A program made the position numbers and the translations under genes. A stretch of 64,000 bases of DNA from Propionispira raffinosivorans DSM 20765 (GTDB taxonomy: Bacteria > Bacillota > Negativicutes > Selenomonadales > Selenomonadaceae). The stretch is from positions 1-64,000 of the forward strand of contig NZ_KB905843.1 of the NCBI RefSeq assembly GCF_000381065.1. Direction: 5' to 3'. The notes under the pieces were generated by a model that saw only the letters and a program-made list of their open reading frames with translations, was not told the DNA's origin and did not search any database. Within the stretch, counting starts at the first letter, position 1. Each line of letters starts with the position of its first letter. Below, in pieces: positions 18,600-27,392 of the stretch.

Positions 18600-19066
18600 A
18601 TGCATTCCTCCTAGAATTTTATTCATTTATCGCGCCAAAAGGTTGTATAGCCTATTGGAAACAATCTTTTAATCCAGACAAGTTATCTCGTAAAAAATCG
18701 GTGCGCTCACTCATCTTATGATATTTCCTCGAAACAGCTTTTAACCAATCGGCAATTCTAATAAATGTTGCTACTAGCAAGGAATGGTTCTATGTATTGT
18801 ATTATTTATCGATCTACTACATTTATCTTACTGAATTGACCCTAGTTCACCTTTCCTAAGAAAAGCTCTTTAATGCGGCGTTAGCAAGTTTCTGTAAATA
18901 CATCATTTTATATTTTATGCTCACCAGTATGATTCAAAAAAACATATCATGCTCATTCTATAATTTTATCCTTTTTAGTATTAAAGTCAATACATATTTG
19001 TATGGTAATTGGTAAAAATTTTTATGCTACACTAGCTATACGAGTATATAAAAAGGAGCATAAATC
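18600..19066. other. Intergenic region with XRE promoter/operator candidate
   Basis: 467 AT-rich bases between divergent genes. I see no further gene. Just before the XRE gene is an imperfect palindrome TATAC-GA-GTATA (19037-19048), overlapping the expected promoter region. It is a reasonable autoregulatory operator for the XRE protein. Confidence 0.4.
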
Positions 19067-19369
19067 ATGAATATTGGCGAAAAAATCAAAAATATAAGGA
19101 AATCACAAAATATAAGTATGAATTACTTAGCAAAAAAAGCCGAGGTCTCACAAGCAAATTTAAGCCGTATTGAAAACGGACAGCAGCAGCCAACGTTTGA
19201 TACGATCAAACGTATTATTGCAGCCTTAGGATATAATCTCAACGATTTTTTTGCAGCCAGCTCCAAAGAAGAACCCCCTGATACAAAACATCTGTTAGAC
19301 AGTATTCGAAAATTGAATATTGAACAAAAACAAGCTTTGCAATTGTTTTTGGAAGAGATGCTAAAATAA
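19067..19369 (+). CDS. XRE family transcriptional regulator
   Basis: 100 residues. Residues 4-60 form a Cro/C1-type helix-turn-helix (IRKSQNISMNYLAKKAEVSQANLSRIENG core), followed by a short helical tail (LLDSIRKLNIEQKQALQLFLEEMLK) likely used for dimerisation. AAGGAG precedes the ATG at 9 bases. Monocistronic. Similar to SinR-like regulators; target genes are unknown. Confidence 0.88.
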   Translation: MNIGEKIKNIRKSQNISMNYLAKKAEVSQANLSRIENGQQQPTFDTIKRIIAALGYNLNDFFAASSKEEPPDTKHLLDSIRKLNIEQKQALQLFLEEMLK

Positions 19370-19380
19370 AAAGCATAGCA

Positions 19381-19420
19381 AAAAAACCTCACGTATACAA
19401 AGATAAATGTGAGGTTTTTT
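19381..19420. terminator. Bidirectional terminator
   Basis: AAAAAACCTCAC / GTGAGGTTTTTT with a 16-base loop between the convergent XRE and XdhC-like genes. Confidence 0.88.
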
Positions 19421-19445
19421 GCTATCCCCTTATTATATTTTCCGA

Positions 19446-19760
19446 TTAACCAACTAGCTGCAAAAAGACTTGCATTATGCCGCCGCAGGCCATGCCTTCT
19501 TCACTGGCAGCACCGTTAAGCATCGTGACCGTATGAAGTGATGATTTTCCTGCATCGAATACACATAATGCGGCCATTTTCACGTCCGCTTCACCGCAGC
19601 CGCCGCCAATCGTCCCCCGTACCTGCCCATCAGGAAAAATAAGCATTTGGCTGCCGGTTTTTCGTGGTGTAGAACCTTTGGTTTCGACAATCGTCGCTAA
19701 AACAACTTGTTTTGACTCTTTTAATGACTCACAGATATGAGGAATTAATGTTATGTCCAT
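19446..19760 (-). CDS. XdhC/CoxI N-terminal domain protein
   Basis: 104 residues, only the XdhC/CoxI N-terminal module: VVLATIVETKGSTPRKTGSQML then GTIGGGCGEADV. XdhC-family proteins insert the sulphurated molybdenum cofactor into xanthine dehydrogenase. The usual C-terminal Rossmann domain is missing here and is encoded by the preceding gene, so the two look like a split XdhC. GGAGG precedes the ATG; it follows the neighbour after 3 bases. Last gene of the purine operon. Confidence 0.85.
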   Translation of the reverse strand: MDITLIPHICESLKESKQVVLATIVETKGSTPRKTGSQMLIFPDGQVRGTIGGGCGEADVKMAALCVFDAGKSSLHTVTMLNGAASEEGMACGGIMQVFLQLVG

Positions 19761-19763
19761 TTG

Positions 19764-20537
19764 TTAAACCTCCAACCTTTTCAAGGGATCGTGCTCACCA
19801 TTAAAAACATCAATAAGCTCGGCTGCAATGCTTACGGCAATTTCAGCCGGAGATTGCGCAGCAATCGCTATACCAATCGGCGAATGAATTTTACTCAGCC
19901 GAGCCGGATCTTCACCTTCTTCGAGCAGTCTCTGCATCGTCGCTTTGACACGAGATTTGCTGCCAATCATCCCCAGATAGCCAAAATTCGCCCGCAGAAA
20001 ATTTTTCAAACAAAGAAAATCATAGCGATGTCCCCGCGTAACAATAACAATAGCTGTATTGGCATCAACTGTCGGCATCAGGCGAGAAATAATATTTTCG
20101 AAACTATCACACAGCACCATCTGTGCCGTAGGAAAAGACCGTGTATTCGCAAAGTCAGGACGGTCATCCGCCACGATTACCTCATATTCCAAAATCGATA
20201 AAATAGCTGCCAACGATCTGCTTATATGTCCAGCACCCAAGATGAGAACCTTGGGCTGCGGTAAAACGCAATCCCAAAAAATTTGCTGCGATGCCCCCTG
20301 CGCATCGACCATGGTAAACAAAACAGGTTTGTTCCAACTGTGGTTCTTTTGATAGGACTTTATTTTGTTGGTAAAATCAAGATTGATAATTTCACCGACT
20401 ATTTCTCCATTTTTATAAAGCAGGAGCATTTGCGGTTCGCCAGATGAACTGATCAGCGTCATAACATCAACACTTTGTTTTTGCTCAATTGCTGCCTGCA
20501 TCGCGGCAAAAGCTGATTTTATTGGATTTTCTTGCAT
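19764..20537 (-). CDS. XdhC family protein with Rossmann domain
   Basis: About 257 residues. The C-terminal half is the XdhC Rossmann domain: VLILGAGHISRSLAAI nucleotide-binding loop, then ADDRPDFAN, VIVTRGHRYD, YLGMIGSKSRV and IGIAIAAQSPAEIAVSIAAEL. The N-terminal half (1-85) is a diverged XdhC-like segment. I chose the start at 20537, where AGGAGG lies 6 bases upstream; a longer frame would overlap the previous gene. Likely a maturation factor for the molybdenum hydroxylase at 33.7-37.2 kb, in the position of yqeB-type genes in selenium-dependent purine hydroxylase clusters. Confidence 0.82.
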   Translation of the reverse strand: MQENPIKSAFAAMQAAIEQKQSVDVMTLISSSGEPQMLLLYKNGEIVGEIINLDFTNKIKSYQKNHSWNKPVLFTMVDAQGASQQIFWDCVLPQPKVLILGAGHISRSLAAILSILEYEVIVADDRPDFANTRSFPTAQMVLCDSFENIISRLMPTVDANTAIVIVTRGHRYDFLCLKNFLRANFGYLGMIGSKSRVKATMQRLLEEGEDPARLSKIHSPIGIAIAAQSPAEIAVSIAAELIDVFNGEHDPLKRLEV

Positions 20538-20566
20538 AACAAACCTCCTGCGATATGTTTTATTGG

Positions 20567-22162
20567 TTAAGCGCGGCGCAAAACTTTGCCGGGGCATCTT
20601 TTTTCATAAATTCCTTGCTGTAAAACGAGTTCACCATTTATAAAAACAGCCTGAATTCCATCTGGATACTGAATTGGTTCAATGAAGGTCCCCCGATCCA
20701 GTATGACGTCTGGATCAAAAATGACAAGATCAGCAAAGTTACCAATTTGAATCATGCCTCTGTCTTTAAAACCAAATACCGCAGCTGGTTTTCCCGTCAT
20801 TTTATAAATTGCGGACTCCAAAGTCAGTGCTTTTTCTTCCCGCACATATTTACCCAAAACTCGTGGAAATGAACCATAAACCCGAGGATGCGGTTTCCCG
20901 CCCAAAAGACCATCCGTGCAAACATTTTGTTCTGGTCGGCACATAAATCGAATGACATGTTCTTCTATACCATAAAAATCAACCATGCCAACGGCATTTT
21001 CCTCTTCATACAATAAATCAAAAACCGCCTCATAGGTATCTTTCTGACGAATTTGACCAATTTCCACTAAGTTTTTACCAATAATATCCATGTTTTTCTC
21101 TGATTTGACACTCGTTACAAAAATCTGGTCCAACCCGGCAAAATCAACAAAATTATCCCAGCCATACAAACCATGTTCCATATCGTAAATCATTTTTTGC
21201 CGAAGGTCTGCATCTTCTAATCGCTTCAACAGCTGATCTGTACCACCGTCATGGGCCCACGGTGGCAGGATAACACCAAGCATGGTGCTACCGGCAACAT
21301 ATGGATATTGATCAAAAGATACTCGTAGACCTTCCGCTTTGGCCTTATCTAAAAGGGCAATCACCGATTCGATAAAGCGCCAGTTTTTGCGACCGCACAC
21401 TTTAAAATGGGAAAAGTGAAGTTTGACGCCCGATTGACGGCCAATTTCCAGGATCTCTTCCATCGATTCTAAAATAGTATCCGCTTCACTGCGCTGATGA
21501 ACAACAAAAACGCCATCGTACTTTGCTACTACTTTACACAAAGCGACAATTTCGGAAAGCCCCGAATAGGCACACGGCATATAAATAAGTCCAGTTGACA
21601 AGCCATAGGCACCGGCCTGCATTTCACGATTAGTTATGTCACACATTTTTTGCAGTTCCTGCGCTGTCGGAGGGCGATTCGTAAGCCCCATCGCTTCCAT
21701 GCGGACATTCCCATGTGGTACTAAATAAGCTTCATTAAGTCCAACACCTTGTTTTTCCAAAAGTTTCAAATATCCGTCTGTCGTCTCGTAAGACCAATCA
21801 ATCGTATCACTGTCACCATCGAGCCCTGCCAGATTTTTTCGCCAAGGTGAGATGTACTGAGCAGGCAAGGGAGCCATTGAAATACCATCTTGTCCCAACA
21901 ACTCCGTTGTAACTCCCTGCCGAATTTTCGGTTCAATATAAGGGCTGACCAATACCTGCAAATCAGAATGACTATGTGTATCAATAAATCCTGGCGCAAC
22001 AATTTTACCTCGGACATCGAATATTTGATCAACATCCGCTACATCAATAGCATCAATAGCACCAATAGCTGCAATTCGTTCATTTTCGATAAGCAGGTCC
22101 CCCGCAAAACGTTCTTTGCCTGTGCCATCGATAATCTGTCCATTTTTTATCAGGTATTTCAT
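20567..22162 (-). CDS. N-acyl-D-amino-acid deacylase family amidohydrolase
   Basis: About 531 residues, a metal-dependent amidohydrolase of the D-aminoacylase family. Motifs: entry APGFIDTHSHSDLQ with the HxH metal site, conserved HQRSEAD, FSHFKVCG, and C-terminal FADLVIFDPDVI. The ATG at 22162 has GGGGTG six bases upstream; an in-frame GTG at 22171 overlaps the ygeY stop. In E. coli purine clusters a hydantoinase-like enzyme occupies this niche. Here it probably hydrolyses an N-carbamoyl or N-acyl intermediate. Substrate not determinable from sequence. Confidence 0.85.
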   Translation of the reverse strand: MKYLIKNGQIIDGTGKERFAGDLLIENERIAAIGAIDAIDVADVDQIFDVRGKIVAPGFIDTHSHSDLQVLVSPYIEPKIRQGVTTELLGQDGISMAPLPAQYISPWRKNLAGLDGDSDTIDWSYETTDGYLKLLEKQGVGLNEAYLVPHGNVRMEAMGLTNRPPTAQELQKMCDITNREMQAGAYGLSTGLIYMPCAYSGLSEIVALCKVVAKYDGVFVVHQRSEADTILESMEEILEIGRQSGVKLHFSHFKVCGRKNWRFIESVIALLDKAKAEGLRVSFDQYPYVAGSTMLGVILPPWAHDGGTDQLLKRLEDADLRQKMIYDMEHGLYGWDNFVDFAGLDQIFVTSVKSEKNMDIIGKNLVEIGQIRQKDTYEAVFDLLYEEENAVGMVDFYGIEEHVIRFMCRPEQNVCTDGLLGGKPHPRVYGSFPRVLGKYVREEKALTLESAIYKMTGKPAAVFGFKDRGMIQIGNFADLVIFDPDVILDRGTFIEPIQYPDGIQAVFINGELVLQQGIYEKRCPGKVLRRA

Positions 22163-22167
22163 TGGAT

Positions 22168-23358
22168 TCACCCCACTTTACAGACTGCAGTCAATATACC
22201 ATAATACCCTGCCATAGCTTTTTCAAGCTGATCTACTTCAATATATTCATCAATTGTATGTGCTAAATTTTCCCGTGATGGACCAAACCCGATTGTTTGA
22301 ATACCAGCTTCCCCCGCATAATGGCTGCCATTGGTACAAAATGAATATTGGGTAATTTCCGGTTTCAAACCAGCCTTGCACAATCCAGTAAAAGCTGCCT
22401 GAACAAATTCATCCTGTTCATCATACAGCCACCCCGGAAAAAAGCGTTCGCCAGCGATATGATTTCCCGTATAACATTTTTCTTCGCCCTGGGAAAAATA
22501 GGCCTTGGCTTTCAGCTTTGGATCTTCCCTCTGGCACGTATCAATGAGTTCTAAAATCGGCGCCAAAACAGCTTCTTTGCTTTCACCCACTAATAAACGG
22601 CGGTCATACGTTGCACGGCATAAATCAGGCACTACCGACGCGCCCGGATAAGGTGAAGATTTTATATCCGTCAACTCCAATATTCCCTGTCCCAAGACTG
22701 GATGTTTAGTCATGGGCAAATTACAGATTTTAGCAATGAGATTTGCCATTTTATAAACCGCATTAATACCCATCTGCGGATTTGCTGAATGAGCGGATTT
22801 GCCTTCCGTTTCAATAACAATTTCAGCTCGGCCGCGCTGTCCGCGTTTTAAATTGAGTTCAGATGCTTCGCCAATGACCACATAATCCGGTTTTACCCTT
22901 TTACTAATAGCCCTAGCAGCAATTCCTTCGAAGCATTCTTCATGGACAACACCAGCAACATAAATATCTCCGGCAAAATCATGTTGACAATCTTTGGCAA
23001 AATAATGTACCGCCAAAATCATGGCACTAACTGCACCTTTCATATCAGAAGCGCCGCGTCCATATATCCGGCCCGCTTCGACTTCTCCGGCAAACGGATC
23101 ATGCTGCCATTTAGCAGGATCAGGGACTGGCACCGTATCAATATGTCCATCGAGTAAAATCGATTTCCCTGGTCTTTTCCCTTTCATATGGCCAATAATA
23201 TTTCCATATTCATCTACAATAATCTCATCGTAACCCAGTGTTTCAAATGTTTTTTTAATTTTATCCGCCACTAAATTCTCTGATCCAGAATAGCTTTTCT
23301 GCTGAATCAAGCCTTGACACAAACGCATCACTTCTTCCGTTCTCGCCTTTACTAGCAT
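22168..23358 (-). CDS. ygeY: YgeY family M20 hydrolase (selenium-metabolism linked)
   Basis: 396 residues. M20 zinc-peptidase motifs: LLDGHIDTVP, GRGASDMKGAV, VVHEECFEG, and late SFCTNGSHYAGE with H. Strong likeness to YgeY, which travels with diaminopropionate ammonia-lyase and molybdenum hydroxylases. In E. coli the neighbours are ygeW and ygeX. Starts 30 bases after dpaL stops. Probably a deacetylase/decarbamoylase releasing 2,3-diaminopropionate or a related amine for the next enzyme; this role is inferred from the gene association. Confidence 0.9.
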   Translation of the reverse strand: MLVKARTEEVMRLCQGLIQQKSYSGSENLVADKIKKTFETLGYDEIIVDEYGNIIGHMKGKRPGKSILLDGHIDTVPVPDPAKWQHDPFAGEVEAGRIYGRGASDMKGAVSAMILAVHYFAKDCQHDFAGDIYVAGVVHEECFEGIAARAISKRVKPDYVVIGEASELNLKRGQRGRAEIVIETEGKSAHSANPQMGINAVYKMANLIAKICNLPMTKHPVLGQGILELTDIKSSPYPGASVVPDLCRATYDRRLLVGESKEAVLAPILELIDTCQREDPKLKAKAYFSQGEEKCYTGNHIAGERFFPGWLYDEQDEFVQAAFTGLCKAGLKPEITQYSFCTNGSHYAGEAGIQTIGFGPSRENLAHTIDEYIEVDQLEKAMAGYYGILTAVCKVG

Positions 23359-23388
23359 AGATTTTCGCCCCTTTTCATCTGTTTTTAT

Positions 23389-24603
23389 TTATAAACTCTC
23401 ATTTGCATATAAACCATCCCAAACAATTTTCCTATATGCATCTGGATCAGTATCTCCTTCCGTGCTAATCAAAAGAACTTGTGAGGTTTCATCGAGTCCC
23501 AGCTGTGCTTTTGCCGTTTGCAGTTTTGGATCTGTCAGCAGCAAGCAAAGCAGTCCCATGGTTACAGCCCCAGACTCACCTGATATAATACGACTGTCAT
23601 CGCCGCTTGGGTTGCCTAAGACACGCATTCCATGCGCCGTAACTTCATCTGGGCAAGAAAAAAACAGCTCTCCATTGTCACGCAAAATGCTCCAGCCGGT
23701 CTCATTGGGCTGACCACAGGCTAATCCAGCCATAATAGTTGCCATATCCCCCGTTACAATTCGTGCGGATTCATCCGCTGCCAGTGCTGATTTATAAATA
23801 CATGCTGCTAAATCCGGTTCAACCACACTGATTTTGGGTTTATTCTGCCCAAAATAATCACTAAAGTAACCAGCAATCGCTCCCGCAAAAGAACCAACAC
23901 CAGCCTGTAAAAAAATATGTGTTGGTTTCGCTGCTTTATACTGCTGCAGCTGTTCCAGAGCTTCCGCGGCAATCGTACCATAGCCCTGCATAATCCATTC
24001 GGGAATATCCTTATAACCTTCCCAATCCGTATCTTGAATAATGACCCAGCCAAATTCATCAGCCTTTGCCGCTGCCAGACGTACGGCATCATCATAATTT
24101 AAATCGGTAATGGAGGCTGTTGCACCTTCCGCCTGAATATTTTTCAAACGTATGTCGGATGATCCTTTCGGCATGTAAATAACGGCTTTTTGCTGCAGCT
24201 GCCTTGCCGCCCAGGCCACGCCGCGCCCATGATTGCCATCTGTTGCCGTAACAAAGGTTATTTCTCCTAACCGTTTTTTTATAGCTGGCGAACGCAATAA
24301 AGCAAAATCTAAATCCTGAATATCCATATCCAGACGTTTCGCCAAATATTTTGCAATCGCAAAAGAAGCTCCCAGCACTTTAAACGCATTCAGCCCAAAA
24401 CGATAGGATTCGTCTTTGACAAAAATCCCGCCCAATCCTAATTTATTGGCTAAATTCGACAAATTCCGTAAAGGTGTCGGTTGATATTCAGGAAAACTCG
24501 CATGAAAGTTCTGCACGGTTTTCACTGTCGCCGCACTTAAAAAAGCCGTTGATACCCCTTGCTGTTTTTTCATCGAATTTGCCGTCCATAAAATTTCTTT
24601 CAT
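23389..24603 (-). CDS. dpaL: Diaminopropionate ammonia-lyase
   Basis: 404 residues, fold-type II PLP enzyme (YgeX). PLP lysine K75 in GLNAFKVLGAS, phosphate-binding ATDGNHGRGVAWAA, and late QAGVGSFAGAIAGY. Converts 2,3-diaminopropionate to pyruvate and two ammonia. First gene of the stretch dpaL-ygeY-amidohydrolase-xdhC-like, separated from the upstream hydA by a hairpin repeat. With the M20 enzyme it would supply carbon and nitrogen from purine-derived or other diaminopropionate. Confidence 0.95.
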   Translation of the reverse strand: MKEILWTANSMKKQQGVSTAFLSAATVKTVQNFHASFPEYQPTPLRNLSNLANKLGLGGIFVKDESYRFGLNAFKVLGASFAIAKYLAKRLDMDIQDLDFALLRSPAIKKRLGEITFVTATDGNHGRGVAWAARQLQQKAVIYMPKGSSDIRLKNIQAEGATASITDLNYDDAVRLAAAKADEFGWVIIQDTDWEGYKDIPEWIMQGYGTIAAEALEQLQQYKAAKPTHIFLQAGVGSFAGAIAGYFSDYFGQNKPKISVVEPDLAACIYKSALAADESARIVTGDMATIMAGLACGQPNETGWSILRDNGELFFSCPDEVTAHGMRVLGNPSGDDSRIISGESGAVTMGLLCLLLTDPKLQTAKAQLGLDETSQVLLISTEGDTDPDAYRKIVWDGLYANESL

Positions 24604-24648
24604 TATCCCAGCTCCTCAGCCCAAATTTTTTTGATCTATATAATGAAT

Positions 24649-24776
24649 GCATTAAAGAAATTGCAGTAGTCTATTAGGCTGCCAGGAATGGGGTATAGGG
24701 CATCGTTTGCTTCCTGCGTAACGCCACTCAACCCTATACCCCATTCCTGACGATTGCCATATAAAATATTTAATGC
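24649..24776. repeat. 130-bp hairpin repeat (MITE-like), copy A
   Basis: Terminal inverted GCATTAAA / TTTAATGC. Inside are 17-base perfect arms AGGAATGGGGTATAGGG (24684-24700) and CCCTATACCCCATTCCT (24732-24748) around a 31-base loop. Copy B at 31077-31207 is the same element inverted, with a nearly identical loop. No coding capacity. It separates dpaL from hydA and could also act as a transcription barrier. Confidence 0.85.
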
Positions 24777-24805
24777 AACTTAATATATATAAAACAAACT
24801 ACGAT

Positions 24806-26182
24806 TTACCTTGTTCGTTGTCGTTTAATATACTTTCCTTGTGGTTCTTCCACGGCAATACCATCAGCAACAATCTTTTGTCCCCGCAAAAATACATAGC
24901 GTGGAGCCCCTTTTTGTCTAAAACCTTCATAAAGATTGTAATCCACATTCTGTTGTTGCTTATCGGCTGTAATAATTGACCGTACCGCAGGGTCCCATAC
25001 GACGATATCCGCATCGCTCCCCACAGCAATCGTCCCTTTTTGCGGAAAGAGTCCAAATAATTTTGCCGCATTCGTCGACGTAACCGCCACAAACTGATTC
25101 AACGTCAAATGTCCCGCCACTACTCCATATGTATATAAAAGGCCAAATCTATTTTCTATGCCAGGTCCACCATTGGGTATCTGGGAAAAATCCTGACGAC
25201 CCAATTCTTTTTGCCCGGCAAAATTAAAGGAGCAGTGATCGGAACCAACCGTGGCGAGCAGAGAATGTTTTAAGCCATTCCAAAGAAAATCCTGATTGTT
25301 TTTTTGGCGAAGCGGCGGAGACATCACATATTTTGCCGCGAAAAAACCAGGCTGTTCATACGCTGATTCATCCAGTAATAAATACTGCGGACAGGTTTCG
25401 CCATAGATAGCTAGCCCGTGACTTTTTGCGGCGACAATTTCCTGTAAAGCCGCATGCGAACTTACATGAACTACATACAGAGGTGATCCGGCAAACTCAG
25501 CCAAGGCAATCGCTCGAGCCGTCGCTTCTTTTTCCACAAAAACCGGGCGCGTCTTGGCATGGTATTTGGGCTCAGTCTGCCCCTTTGCCTGTGCCTTTTT
25601 AACAAAAGAATCAATCAGATCACCATTTTCACAATGCACACACACTAAGAAACCAGCTTTTTTACTAATTTCCAGAACTTCAAGCAGTGCTGCATCATCT
25701 ACTTGCATCGTGTTTTTATAAGCTAGATACAGCTTAACGGATGTTACACCTTCAGACGCGGCAATAGACGCTAACTCGACTTTTACCGATGTGGTAAGAT
25801 CACAAACAGCCAAATGGAAGCCATAATCGATAAAGCTTTTTCCGTTTGCCTTTTGATGCCAGACTTGGATTGCCTCTTGTAAACTCTTGCCTTTATCTTG
25901 CGTAGCAAAATCAAGAATGGTCGTTGTCCCGCCCACTGCAGCAGCTTTCGTACCGGTAAAAAAATCATCGGCCGTTCTTGTCGCTCCAACTGCTAAGTCC
26001 AAATGCGTATGCGGATCAATGCCGCCGGGGAAAAGATAACAGCCGTCTACCGCGATTCTTTCATCGCCCGCTTGCGCGGGAAAAAAACCAATTGCATTGA
26101 TTTTTCCATTTTCGAAACGTATATCGGCCTGATATGTTTCCAGTGCCGTAACGATTGTGCCGCCCGTCAGTATCTTTGCCAT
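24806..26182 (-). CDS. hydA: Dihydropyrimidinase / D-hydantoinase
   Basis: 458 residues. Cyclic-amidohydrolase motifs: GGIDPHTHLDL (metal HxH), carbamylated lysine region VTSVKLYLAYKNT, VCVHCENGD, YVVHVSSHAAL, and ATVGSDHCSF. Opens dihydropyrimidine or hydantoin rings. The start at 26182 has GGGGG 7 bases upstream. It follows the PreA-like gene by 26 bases, so the pair looks like a reductive step plus ring opening, as in pyrimidine degradation; in purine clusters the orthologue is HyuA/YgeZ. No beta-ureidopropionase is adjacent. Confidence 0.92.
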   Translation of the reverse strand: MAKILTGGTIVTALETYQADIRFENGKINAIGFFPAQAGDERIAVDGCYLFPGGIDPHTHLDLAVGATRTADDFFTGTKAAAVGGTTTILDFATQDKGKSLQEAIQVWHQKANGKSFIDYGFHLAVCDLTTSVKVELASIAASEGVTSVKLYLAYKNTMQVDDAALLEVLEISKKAGFLVCVHCENGDLIDSFVKKAQAKGQTEPKYHAKTRPVFVEKEATARAIALAEFAGSPLYVVHVSSHAALQEIVAAKSHGLAIYGETCPQYLLLDESAYEQPGFFAAKYVMSPPLRQKNNQDFLWNGLKHSLLATVGSDHCSFNFAGQKELGRQDFSQIPNGGPGIENRFGLLYTYGVVAGHLTLNQFVAVTSTNAAKLFGLFPQKGTIAVGSDADIVVWDPAVRSIITADKQQQNVDYNLYEGFRQKGAPRYVFLRGQKIVADGIAVEEPQGKYIKRQRTR

Positions 26183-26208
26183 AGCCAAGCCCCCATTTAT
26201 TTTCTTAT

Positions 26209-27288
26209 TTAAAAGCTCAATGCATTTTGCCGGCAGCGGCTAATACATAAACCACAACCAAAACATTTATCCGCCGCGATGTTTAATTTCGTATCACGCG
26301 AAATAGCATCATAAACACAGCTCACCATACAAAGGCCACACAGCGTACATTTATCCATATCAATAGTTGGTATCGCCACCGTAGCTGCTTTTTGCTGCTC
26401 GGCGACTTTTCGTTGTGTCAAACCTTGTATTTCAGCTAATGAAGCGTACCCATGCTGCTCCAAAAAAGCATCTAATTCTTTGACAATTTTCCCATAAATG
26501 GTTGGACCCTTTAAAATGGCTTCCGTGCAAACCTGCACAGCAGCAGCTCCAGCCATAAACATTTCTGCCACATCGCGGCCACATGTAACCCCACCTACAC
26601 CAATAATGGGAATTTTTACAACCTGTGCTGCATCATAAATACAGCGCAGAGCCAATGGTTTAATCGCCGCACCAGACAACCAGCCATAGCCGTTTGCACT
26701 CCCCATTAAAGGAAGTCCTGTTTCCAAATCAATTCCCATACAAGGACCAAATGAATTAATCATAACCAGTCCATCGGCTCCTGCCGCTTCAACCGCTTGC
26801 GCTATTTCCTGGATATTAGGATGTGGACTCATCTTCATGAACACCGGTACATCCACTGCTTTCTTAGCCGCTTTTAATGCATTGATGATGGGAGAAATAT
26901 CATTACCAACATAATGCGTCGAAAGCTCCAAAGCATCCGCATAAGGTGCCACCAACGGTGCCAGAATTTCAATCTGTTCAGCTGTATAACCAAGTCCAAT
27001 AATCAGCGGCAGTCCTGTATCTTTTGCCAGTTTATATTCTTCTGCCAGCCATTGTTCTTTCGGCAGTTCCGACCATAATTCTGTATTTAAAAAGCCTCCT
27101 TTGACCTCTGCCATACAAGGTCTTGGAACATCAGCCGGTTCAACCGAAATAGTTTTGGTTACGATAGCTCCCGCTCCACCACGCGCTGCCGCCTGACACA
27201 TAAGTCCATCCCGTACCGGTGGTCCGGCAGCCGGCATAACTGGATTGCTAAACTCCATACCACAAATTTTTATTTTTAAATCAGCCAT
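26209..27288 (-). CDS. PreA-like dihydroorotate/dihydropyrimidine dehydrogenase with two [4Fe-4S] sites
   Basis: 359 residues. A dihydroorotate-dehydrogenase-type FMN barrel (about 1-300; NPVMPAAGPP, VMINSFGPCMG, IIGVGGVTCGRDV) is followed by a two-cluster ferredoxin end (CTLCGLCMVSC and CFGCGLCISRC). This is the PreA part of NAD-dependent dihydropyrimidine dehydrogenase. The flavin partner PreT is not in the window. Adjacent hydA suggests reduction of a pyrimidine-like or imidazole-like ring followed by hydrolysis. Electrons may come from ferredoxin instead of NADH. Confidence 0.85.
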   Translation of the reverse strand: MADLKIKICGMEFSNPVMPAAGPPVRDGLMCQAAARGGAGAIVTKTISVEPADVPRPCMAEVKGGFLNTELWSELPKEQWLAEEYKLAKDTGLPLIIGLGYTAEQIEILAPLVAPYADALELSTHYVGNDISPIINALKAAKKAVDVPVFMKMSPHPNIQEIAQAVEAAGADGLVMINSFGPCMGIDLETGLPLMGSANGYGWLSGAAIKPLALRCIYDAAQVVKIPIIGVGGVTCGRDVAEMFMAGAAAVQVCTEAILKGPTIYGKIVKELDAFLEQHGYASLAEIQGLTQRKVAEQQKAATVAIPTIDMDKCTLCGLCMVSCVYDAISRDTKLNIAADKCFGCGLCISRCRQNALSF

Positions 27289-27367
27289 CTAAAAAGCCTC
27301 CATCACTTTACATACTTCTGCAGCTTTCTACAGATTCATTTCGTTATTTTTTGATTGATTCCTGTTC

Positions 27368-27392
27368 TATATAAGTTGCATTAAATATTTAG
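27368..27392. repeat. Solo terminus of the hairpin repeat family
   Basis: TATATAAGTTGCATTAAATATTTA matches one end of copy A (reverse strand reading at 24769-24790). It lies at the 3' end of the permease gene. Only the end is present. Confidence 0.5.
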
